Assembly (NCBI GenBank): GCA_025352765.1
Contig: JANXSI010000612.1
Location: forward strand, 1-5,369
From: Devosia sp.
GTDB lineage: Bacteria > Pseudomonadota > Alphaproteobacteria > Rhizobiales > Devosiaceae
Direction of reading: 5' to 3'
DNA: 5,369 bases
Shown: positions 1-5,350 of the stretch, piece after piece
Layout: every line of letters begins with the position of its first letter
Position numbering within the stretch: position 1 is the stretch's first letter
Program-made: the position numbers and the translations under genes
The notes under the pieces: generated by a model
Told to the model about the DNA's origin: nothing
Database searches by the model: none
The model's input: the letters and a program-made list of their open reading frames with translations, nothing else

Positions 1-8
1 TGGCACAG

Positions 9-25
9 CCGCAATTCCATTGCGG
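9..25 (-). promoter_or_regulatory. Short stem-loop in the spacer downstream of pqqA
   Basis: Perfect inverted repeat with seven-base arms (CCGCAAT / ATTGCGG) and a three-base loop, lying 75 bases after the pqqA stop codon in the direction of pqqA transcription. No T-tract follows it inside the window, so it does not look like a classical intrinsic terminator. With the larger stem-loop next to it, it could slow RNA degradation or limit read-through into the downstream pqq genes. That role is inferred; the dyad itself is seen directly. Confidence 0.45.
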
Positions 26-36
26 GACACCGCCAC

Positions 37-88
37 CCGCCGCGGTTCCCAAAACGACAATGCTAAGCATGGCTGGAACCCGCGGCGG
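37..88 (-). promoter_or_regulatory. Large GC-rich stem-loop just after pqqA
   Basis: In the pqqA transcript this hairpin starts 11 bases after the stop codon. The arms at 88-75 and 49-37 pair over 13 base pairs with one bulged G (CCGCCGCGG-TTCC type). The 25-base loop contains a second small dyad at 60-70 (ATGCT/AGCAT). There is no run of T after it, so it is more likely an RNA-stability, processing or partial-attenuation element than a simple terminator. In Methylorubrum extorquens a short pqqA-only transcript is known to be more abundant than the longer pqqA-pqqB message, which suits the need for many copies of a peptide substrate. Applying that to this hairpin is inference. Confidence 0.6.
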
Positions 89-99
89 ACGCGTGAAGC

Positions 100-177
100 T
101 TAGCGCTTCGCCGTGAAGTACATCGTGACTTCCATGCTCACCGGCACTTCGACGATCTTGGGCTTGTTCCAGGCCAT
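100..177 (-). CDS. pqqA: PqqA, ribosomal precursor peptide of PQQ
   Basis: Encodes 25 residues, beginning MAWNKPKIVEVPV and ending MYFTAKR. PqqA is the peptide substrate from which pyrroloquinoline quinone is made: the radical-SAM enzyme PqqE, with chaperone PqqD, cross-links a conserved Glu to a conserved Tyr, and the later Pqq enzymes release and finish the cofactor in the cytoplasm. The required E-x-x-x-Y pair is present as Glu16 and Tyr20, and the length is typical (about 22-30 residues). The start is well supported by GAGGAG at 184-189, six bases before the ATG. It is read leftward, so pqqB and following genes should lie beyond position 1. LysR1 ends 126 bases upstream on the same strand, and an operator-like site (252-278) sits between them. 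The gene is short enough to be missed by many gene callers. Confidence 0.96.
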   Translation of the reverse strand: MAWNKPKIVEVPVSMEVTMYFTAKR

Positions 178-251
178 AATATTCTCCTCGCAACATCGGG
201 CATCATTGCCTCGACATGCGTGAGCGTCCGGCAAAGAACGGCGTTGCACAA

Positions 252-278
252 TCTATCGGCGCAATAGGTTGGACCTAT
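252..278 (-). promoter_or_regulatory. Operator-like site A upstream of pqqA (LysR-type box)
   Basis: Read on the minus strand the site is ATAGG-N5-CCTAT-N7-ATAGA. The first two half-sites form a perfect dyad (ATAGGT-N3-ACCTAT on the plus strand, 264-278) with the T-N11-A spacing of LysR-type boxes. The third half-site matches the layout of sites C, D and E elsewhere in this window. It ends 74 bases before the pqqA ATG. No clear -35/-10 pair is visible, so I do not place a transcription start. Confidence 0.65.
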
Positions 279-303
279 CGGTTAGAGGACGGGGCGGTTT
301 TGG

Positions 304-1377
304 TTAGAAATTGGCGAGAGCCGGACGATCGAGGAACGGCGGGGTCGACAGGATCGCCGGCAAGACGATCTCGGAGCCCACGCGCTGCAGAGTGTCGAGC
401 AGTGTCGAATATGGTTCGAGACGACGATATTGCGAGGGCACGAGAGCGACGATCCTTCGCTTCTGCGCGTTGACGCGATAGAGCTTGATGCCGTCGAGCG
501 CCGCCGCGCCCATCACGGTTGAAAGTGCGGGAGCCAGGCAGATTCCGGCACCGGCACGGACGAGGCCGACTGCCAGCTCGAAGCTGCGGCACTGCGCGGT
601 GATGCGGTGAGCAGGGAGCATCTCGTCGTACCACTCCGCCACCCGGTCGGCGTGCCGCGTGCCGAAGATGAACTGGATCGAGCGGTTGATGAGAGCATGG
701 TCCTGCGCGGACAGTTCCCGCTCGGGGTCCTCAATGCCGTCGAGTGACAGCGACTCTGGAACGACGAGGACATAGGGGTCTTCGGCCACCGGCACCTGAA
801 CGAAGCCAACTGCGTCTTCGGCGACGGAATTGGCCGCCAGCAGGCCCACGTTGATGCGCCGCCCATGCAGCATTTCCAGCACGTCTGCCGGGGCGCTCTC
901 CTGAATGTCGAAGTCGGCGTCGGGGTAGATCGCCTGCAATTCGTGGATGGCCTGGGGAAGGATCACGCGCAGCACCGAGTTGATGCCGGCAAGCCGCACG
1001 GTGACGCGTTTGCCGTCGCTGTACTGGCTCAGTCCGTCCTCGAGCTCGCGCATACCGCGCAGCACAAGCTCGGCTCGTGAAACCAGGTAAGTGCCCGCTT
1101 CGGTCAGTGTCATCTCGCCGGCGCGGCGGTGGAAGAGCAGCGTGCCGATCGTCTGTTCGAGTTTGGACAATTGCTGCGACAAGGAGGGTTGGGCGAGACC
1201 GAGTTGCTTGGCCGCCTTGGTGAGAGTGTCGGAGTGCGCGATGGCCCAGAAGACCCGCAACTGGTGGACCGTCACCTCGGCGCGTTTTTGGCTCGCCGCC
1301 GAATCTCTCCGCCCGCTCGCGTCCACAGATGCGCGGCCTCCTAGGGCGAGCGATAGGCGTTGGGCGGTGTCATCCAT
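304..1377 (-). CDS. LysR-family transcriptional regulator (LysR1)
   Basis: A 357-residue LysR-type regulator. The winged helix-turn-helix is at about residues 38-96: LRVFWAIAHSDTLTKAAK, then LAQPSLSQQLSKLE as recognition helix, then the wing. An effector-binding domain follows at about 125-345. LysR regulators usually act as tetramers on T-N11-A boxes near the promoters they control, often including their own. It lies upstream of pqqA in the same direction, with operator-like dyads on both sides (252-278 and 1422-1448), so a role in controlling PQQ synthesis is plausible but inferred. The ATG at 1377 lacks a clear ribosome binding site and gives an unusual Ser/Arg-rich extension of about 34 residues; a GTG at 1275 would begin the protein right at the DNA-binding domain. 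It resembles LysR2 in both domains, including an E-W-Y-x3-L-P motif at 248-254. The effector is unknown. Confidence 0.92.
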   Translation of the reverse strand: MDDTAQRLSLALGGRASVDASGRRDSAASQKRAEVTVHQLRVFWAIAHSDTLTKAAKQLGLAQPSLSQQLSKLEQTIGTLLFHRRAGEMTLTEAGTYLVSRAELVLRGMRELEDGLSQYSDGKRVTVRLAGINSVLRVILPQAIHELQAIYPDADFDIQESAPADVLEMLHGRRINVGLLAANSVAEDAVGFVQVPVAEDPYVLVVPESLSLDGIEDPERELSAQDHALINRSIQFIFGTRHADRVAEWYDEMLPAHRITAQCRSFELAVGLVRAGAGICLAPALSTVMGAAALDGIKLYRVNAQKRRIVALVPSQYRRLEPYSTLLDTLQRVGSEIVLPAILSTPPFLDRPALANF

Positions 1378-1421
1378 GAGGGCGGGCCTGCTTCATGGCT
1401 TTAACGCTAGGGGGTGCCCTC

Positions 1422-1448
1422 AGAAGTCTTGCCTATGTTGAGGATTGG
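1422..1448. promoter_or_regulatory. Operator-like site F upstream of LysR1
   Basis: The core CCTAT-N7-ATTGG (1432-1448) matches the shared dyad exactly. The outer half-site at 1422-1426 (AGAAG) fits poorly. The last 17 bases match 15 of 17 positions of site E, including its N7 spacer (TTGAGG). It is 54 bases upstream of the LysR1 ATG, so autoregulation of LysR1 is the simplest reading. It is also 206 bases upstream of the DUF3422 start on the other strand. Confidence 0.55.
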
Positions 1449-1503
1449 TATGCGGTCACCCACCAACAGTCGCGGTCAAGCCAGGCGGAGCCCCCCCACT
1501 CTA

Positions 1504-1530
1504 ATCGACTATTCCAATGCTTCCTATTGG
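1504..1530 (+). promoter_or_regulatory. Operator-like site B upstream of the DUF3422 gene
   Basis: Contains TCCAAT-N7-ATTGGA (1513-1531), a perfect dyad with six-base arms and the same core and spacer length as site D. The outer half-site at 1504-1508 (ATCGA) is a partial match. It ends 124 bases before the DUF3422 ATG, in the gap shared with the divergent LysR1 gene. No convincing -10 element was seen near it. Confidence 0.55.
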
Positions 1531-1654
1531 ATGTTGCTCGATGAGCGGAGTCGATTCCGACGGCGAGGTCGGCGAGTGTGCGTGACGGGATTGAGGCAAG
1601 GGCCTGATCGGCGCTTTGGCGCGACCCATCATCCAATCGTTCCCAGGAGGCGCG

Positions 1655-2935
1655 ATGTCCGAGATTGAGGCGAATCCGCTCCCCTTCGGCTGGACCGAGC
1701 ACGACAACCGCTGGCTCATTCACGCCGAGACGCATGCGCGTCCGGTGCCGCCGCTGGCCGGCCCCGCTACGATCCGTCGGGTCACCTTCATGAGTGCCGA
1801 TCGCGGCTCGGACCTGGCCCTGCTGCAGCGACGGATAGCCGATCTGGCAAATATTCCGGCGCAAAAGGCGGCAGGGGCACGGCAGCTCGACTTTGCGTGC
1901 GACGGGCACGCCATCGTGTGGGAGATGCACAATGAGTTCGCGACGCTGACGTGGAAATCGCCGCTTGGCGACACCATCACCTGGCCCAAGGGCATCGGGC
2001 TCGAGCTTCACTCCAACGTGGCCCTTGTCTCGGCCACGCGCGTCGACGTGATCGACGACAATGCGGTCGATCCCGCACGGTTGGGGCAGTTGGCGGAAAA
2101 TAGCCTCTGCCACTCCGCTCTCTACGTCGGGCAGGCGCGCGTTGCGACCGACTTCGTCGCCGACGCCGACCGGTTCGTGAGCTTCGTCGTCGCCGCGCAG
2201 AGTTGCGGTGCCCAGCGGCGTGGGGTCATCGTCCGCCGCCTGCTCGAAATCGAGACCTACCGCTGCGTCGTCCTGCTCGGCTTGCCGGTGGCACGACAGG
2301 TCGGCGGCCGGGTGCAAGGCTATGAGCAGGGTTTGGCAGCGATCATGGCCCAGATCGGCGAAGGCTCAACCCCCGAGGCGCACCGGGCCTCGCTTGAGGC
2401 GCTGCATGCGCTGTCGGTTGGAGTCGGCCGGACGGTGGAAGAGACGACCTTCCGTTTCTCCGCCACGCAGGCGTATGGCCAGATCCTCGCCGAGCGCCTG
2501 TCGCGTCTCGGCGAAACGCCGATCGGGGAATCAACCACGGTCCAGCGCTATCTCGACAACCGGGTGCAGCCGGCGCTTGCCACCTGTCGCGCCATGGAGA
2601 AGCGGCTTACCGACCTTGGCATCAAGGTGCAGCGCTCGATCGAACTGCTCGACGCGACGATCACGGTCTCGATCCAGACCCAGAACCAGGAGGTGCTGGA
2701 CACCATTCTGCAGACTGCCCAGAGTCAGTACCGGTTGCAGGAGACGGTCGAGGGACTCTCAATCATCGCCATTTCTTATTATGCGCTCGGAATCCTCGGC
2801 TATATCGCCGAGGGGCTGCACGCGTTCGTGCCCGTCGACAAGCCGCTGCTGTTAACCATCCTCGCGCCGCTGGTCATTCTTGTCGTCTTCTTCGGCATTA
2901 GGCGGCTGCGCCGGACCGTCCACTCCGGACCCTGA
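1655..2935 (+). CDS. DUF3422 / COG4949 family membrane-anchored protein
   Basis: A 426-residue protein recognised as DUF3422, an uncharacterised proteobacterial family. Family-like N-terminal features are the E-x-HARP motif (residues 25-30) and VWEMHNEFATLTW (about 88-100), where a conserved W-E-x-H-x-E-F segment is expected. The middle is soluble and largely helical. The C-terminus has two membrane segments, about 368-385 (LSIIAISYYALGILGYIA) and 398-415, followed by the basic cluster RRLRR, so the large N-terminal domain is probably cytoplasmic. The ATG at 1655 is chosen because AGGAGG (1645-1650) precedes it; an upstream in-frame TTG at 1616 would include that ribosome binding site in the coding region. 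Family function is unknown. An operator-like site upstream suggests co-regulation with pqqA, which is inference. Length is near the family norm and there is no sign of damage. Confidence 0.88.
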   Translation: MSEIEANPLPFGWTEHDNRWLIHAETHARPVPPLAGPATIRRVTFMSADRGSDLALLQRRIADLANIPAQKAAGARQLDFACDGHAIVWEMHNEFATLTWKSPLGDTITWPKGIGLELHSNVALVSATRVDVIDDNAVDPARLGQLAENSLCHSALYVGQARVATDFVADADRFVSFVVAAQSCGAQRRGVIVRRLLEIETYRCVVLLGLPVARQVGGRVQGYEQGLAAIMAQIGEGSTPEAHRASLEALHALSVGVGRTVEETTFRFSATQAYGQILAERLSRLGETPIGESTTVQRYLDNRVQPALATCRAMEKRLTDLGIKVQRSIELLDATITVSIQTQNQEVLDTILQTAQSQYRLQETVEGLSIIAISYYALGILGYIAEGLHAFVPVDKPLLLTILAPLVILVVFFGIRRLRRTVHSGP

Positions 2936-2973
2936 CCGCAGCCACTGGCGGCTTCAACACCTTCGACTTTAGT

Positions 2974-3000
2974 ATTGGGTTTTCCTATTCGAGGCATTGT
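2974..3000 (+). promoter_or_regulatory. Operator-like site C upstream of LysR2
   Basis: Reads ATTGG-N5-CCTAT-N7-ATTGT, the same three half-sites and spacings as sites A, D and E, with one mismatch in the last half-site. It lies in the 94-base gap between DUF3422 and LysR2 and ends only 29 bases before the LysR2 ATG. At that distance it fits an autoregulatory operator overlapping or just upstream of the promoter. Confidence 0.55.
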
Positions 3001-3029
3001 GGTGTTATAGCCTAAGCGCGGGACTAGGC

Positions 3030-4040
3030 ATGGATATCACACTCAAACAGCTGCAGATTTTTTAGGCCGTCGTGGTGGCCGGATCGATCACCAAGGCGTC
3101 GCGCCGGGTCGGCCTGTCGCAGCCGTCGATTTCCCAGCAGCTGGGCAAACTCGAGGAGAAGCTGGGAGCCCAGCTGATCCAGCGAAATCGCACCGGAATC
3201 ATCAGCCTGACGCCGTCGGGCGAGTACTGGTTCAAATTGGCCGAGGAGATGCTCCGGCGGCTGGATCAGGCGGTGAGCGAGCATGAGAAGCGCTTCGTCA
3301 ACAATGCGGTGACGCTGCGTATGGGCGTGCCGCCGACGCTGCGCGGGCCGTTCATCGCTGCCGCCGCCCGGATTGCCTCGGCGACGCCGGGCTTCGCCAA
3401 ATTTGAGCTGCGTTTTTCCCTCACGAGCGGCGAACTGGTCGAGCAGTTGCGCCTGCATCAGCTCAATTGTGTCATCGTCAACGAGGACGCGATCGCCGAC
3501 GATCGAAGCTCGTTCGCGGTCAGCGAACTCTTCGTCGAGCCGGTCGTCTGGGCCGTGCCGCGGTCGATTGCAGACGCTGAAATCGAGCAGGCGTTTACCC
3601 CGGGCAATGTACCGCGGGCCCTGGGCGGGGCGCTTGGGCACTATGTCGAGATCGACACCAACGTGCCGCTGCGCAGCAAGACGGAAGAATGGTACCGTCA
3701 TCACCTCCCGGCGGCGACGCCGACATTTTCGACCATGACCGATGCGGCGGCGATCGACCTCGTGTCCGCCGGCCTTGCGACCACGCATTGTCCGTTGTCG
3801 CTGTTGCCCGGGCTTCCCGACGGTGTTTCCCGGGAGGTCCGCTACTTCCTGCTCGACGGCCTCTCGCGCCGGATCGTGCTTGCGATGCCCAAGCACCTGA
3901 TGTCGCTGCCCACTTATTCGGGCATCTTCAACAAGATCGTTGCCTATGCCCGCGACGAGTACCGCCAGGGCAATCTGCTCGCGCAGACCGAGGAGTTGCC
4001 TCGTCCGGGCCGCGTCGTCGAAATTCCGCGTCGCGCCTGA
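3030..4040 (+). pseudogene. LysR-family regulator (LysR2) with an in-frame TAG at codon 12
   Basis: From the ATG at 3030 the frame reads MDITLKQLQIF, then TAG at 3063-3065, then AVVVAGSITKASRRVGLS and a complete LysR protein of 336 codons. After the stop nothing else is damaged. The recognition helix (SQPSISQQLGKLE, about 30-42) and the effector domain (about 90-310) are intact. In LysR1 the equivalent residue is Trp44 in RVFWAIA, so a TGG-to-TAG change is the simplest explanation (CAG-to-TAG is also possible). A GTG at 3072 could restart translation but has only a weak AGG before it and would remove most of the first helix of the DNA-binding domain. Options are a recent nonsense mutation, a sequencing error, suppression, or internal restart. 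The ATG at 3030 also lacks a strong ribosome binding site. LysR2 shares E-W-Y-x3-L-P (220-226) and the RRIV...MP region with LysR1. Gene callers would probably report 3072-4040 as an ordinary coding region. Confidence 0.85.
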
Positions 4041-4074
4041 AGGCGTAAAGGCCTAAATCGCCAGCTTAGCCAAC

Positions 4075-4101
4075 CTAGGATAAGCCAATGGCCTTCATTG
4101 G
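4075..4101 (+). promoter_or_regulatory. Operator-like site D upstream of the four-helix membrane protein
   Basis: Reads CTAGG-N5-CCAAT-N7-ATTGG. The last two half-sites sit in a perfect dyad with eight-base arms (AAGCCAAT / ATTGGCTT, 4082-4104), the longest arms of any copy here. It starts 34 bases after the LysR2 stop codon and ends 143 bases before the ATG at 4245, so the downstream gene probably has its own regulated promoter and is not simply read through from LysR2. Confidence 0.65.
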
Positions 4102-4115
4102 CTTTCCAGGGAGTC

Positions 4116-4133
4116 CCGCAGGTTGACCTGCGG
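4116..4133. promoter_or_regulatory. Perfect 18-base palindrome / hairpin CCGCAGGT-TG-ACCTGCGG
   Basis: Eight-base perfect arms around two central bases; as RNA this would be a seven-pair stem with a TTGA loop. It lies 14 bases after site D and 112 bases before the ATG at 4245. AAAA, not T, follows on the plus strand, so it is not an intrinsic terminator for LysR2. It may be a second operator or a leader hairpin. No similar copy was seen elsewhere in the window. Confidence 0.5.
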
Positions 4134-4244
4134 AAAATCGCGCTGCTACATGATTTTAAGGTCGTCGGGCAATCATCGGTGACCATCGCATAAATTTGCA
4201 AAATGACAGGAAGTCGCCTGGCGGCGGGCCGGCGCGGAGGAATT

Positions 4245-4856
4245 ATGGTACAGACTGATGCGGCAATCACCACTCGTGGCGGTGCAGGAGTAGGGGTATG
4301 GATCTTCCGTGTCTTGCTCGTCGCCGGCGCCGCCTTCATGCTCTATTCGTGGTTCCAGCCGTGGTGGAGCGCTGACATCGCGGTCATACCCGGAACGAGC
4401 GACATGGTGCTGCATCCCTGGGGTGCGGATGTGGCAGGCACCGTCAGGGCCAATATTGATGAAACGGCCTTCGAGATGCCGTTCCCCGGGCTCTTTGCCG
4501 GCTTCATGTGGGTTTATCTGGGCGTGTGCATGCTGGCCTTGGCGGTCAGCCTGTTCTGGAAGGGACGGTTGCACCTTGGCCGGATCAACGTGTCGTGGGC
4601 GATGGTCTTCATCCTGCTTGTCGGCCTGTCATATGCAGCTGCTGTCGGACTGGCCTTTGGAATCGGCACGCTGAAGGCGGGCGCCTCGGGGGCCAATTTC
4701 ATCGGAAAATCCAACGTCCTAGAACCCGGGTCGGGTGCCAAGCTCAAGATGGTGTCGCAGTTGCTGGTCGGGTACTGGCTGGCTCTCGGCGCCGGAGGGG
4801 CCCTGACGCTCCTGGGCCTGATTCGGTTCCTGTTTGTCCGCCAGCCGAAGGGCTAA
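4245..4856 (+). CDS. Unrecognised four-helix integral membrane protein
   Basis: A 203-residue protein I cannot assign to a named family. Four hydrophobic segments are visible: about 18-36, 83-104, 117-140 and 172-198. Basic residues after segment 2 (KGRLHLGR) and at the C-terminus (RQPKG) place both ends in the cytoplasm. This leaves an outside loop at about 37-82 that starts with the aromatic run SWFQPWW (35-41), contains HPWG (57-60) and is acidic, and a second outside loop at about 141-171. No cysteine pair, heme motif or transporter signature was seen. The ATG at 4245 is preferred because GGAGG (4236-4240) precedes it; an in-frame ATG at 4203 would add 14 residues, mostly basic, and has no good ribosome binding site. 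Site D upstream implies control together with pqqA. A role in the periplasmic or membrane side of PQQ-linked metabolism is possible but speculative. Confidence 0.85.
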   Translation: MVQTDAAITTRGGAGVGVWIFRVLLVAGAAFMLYSWFQPWWSADIAVIPGTSDMVLHPWGADVAGTVRANIDETAFEMPFPGLFAGFMWVYLGVCMLALAVSLFWKGRLHLGRINVSWAMVFILLVGLSYAAAVGLAFGIGTLKAGASGANFIGKSNVLEPGSGAKLKMVSQLLVGYWLALGAGGALTLLGLIRFLFVRQPKG

Positions 4857-5248
4857 GTCGGTCGCAACTGACGAGAGATGGCCCGTCGTCGCCCAGCGCG
4901 AGACGTGCAACGCCTTTTTCTTGTAGAACAATGGTCTTGCAGATCGCGGGCCCGGCGGTGCGTGCGGCTGTCGGACCTTTCCACTGGCGGGCGATGTCGG
5001 CTTTGATGTTCCCTGGCCGCGTGGCGCGACCTTGGCGGAAAACTGATTCGTGCCGCCCACCGCTGTCGGTATTGCGACGGGCCACGCGCCCATTTCTCAG
5101 TTGTCCAATCCGAAGACGCTGATGTGCCTCGAGCCGAGGTCGTCTGGACTCTCGCGGAACGGCCGACAGTCCGGCCGCGCACTGCTTCGGCCCCTGACCG
5201 ACCCGATGCCAGAGCAGGGCCTGGCCTGACTTCGGCACGAGATCGAAA
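4857..5248. other. Gene-poor gap with no supported coding region
   Basis: About 390 bases between the membrane protein gene and site E. Open frames exist on both strands, but none has a convincing ribosome binding site, recognisable domain or plausible composition; they look like chance frames in GC-rich DNA. No tRNA, repeat array or insertion-sequence end was recognised. The stretch may hold the end of the upstream transcript and a long upstream region for the gene at 5351, or be an eroded gene I cannot identify. Confidence 0.5.
4884..4919 (+). terminator. Weak possible terminator after the membrane protein gene
   Basis: An imperfect stem (CGTC-bulge-TCG at 4884-4891 with CGAGACG at 4899-4905) is followed nine bases later by TTTTT at 4915-4919. 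The stem is short and the T-run is too far away for a textbook intrinsic terminator, so this is only a candidate. Confidence 0.2.
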
Positions 5249-5275
5249 TTAGGATGTCCTTATATTGAGGATTGG
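5249..5275 (+). promoter_or_regulatory. Operator-like site E upstream of the right-edge gene
   Basis: Reads TTAGG-N5-CTTAT-N7-ATTGG, the same three half-sites and spacings as sites A, C and D, with one mismatch in the middle half-site. It ends 75 bases before the ATG at 5351, almost the same distance as site A to the pqqA ATG (74 bases). An overlapping dyad AGGA-TG-TCCT is centred at 5255-5256. Confidence 0.6.
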
Positions 5276-5350
5276 ACCGGCCGGGCACATTGGCGTGCGA
5301 ACCTTCGTGACACGGATGTGAGGCATCTGTTTTCTGAGGGAGGTACGTCA

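Noticed and set aside
216..473. Plus-strand open frame across the pqqA upstream region and the end of LysR1
   Set aside because: It runs through the operator-like site and antisense to LysR1, with an Arg/Ser-rich translation typical of a shadow frame.
1433..2317. Long open frame on the minus strand opposite the first half of DUF3422
   Set aside because: The translation is low-complexity Arg/Asp/His-rich with no domain, and the plus-strand frame has a recognisable family and a good ribosome binding site.
3063..3065. TAG read as pyrrolysine
   Set aside because: The residue is Trp in the paralogue and in a DNA-binding helix, and nothing in the window suggests pyrrolysine genes. A simple nonsense change is far more economical.
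3024..3896. Long open frame on the minus strand opposite LysR2 (about 290 codons)
   Set aside because: It lies antisense to a clear LysR protein, its translation is Arg/Gly/His-rich without a domain, and no ribosome binding site precedes it. It is a shadow of GC-rich codon use.
4042..4062. GGCG...CGCC repeat just after LysR2 as a terminator
   Set aside because: Only four base pairs match around a 13-base loop, and no T-run follows.
4744..5238. Minus-strand open frame of about 164 codons across the gap after the membrane protein
   Set aside because: It overlaps the 3' end of the real gene, has no recognisable domain or convincing ribosome binding site, and has Arg/Gly-rich chance-like composition.
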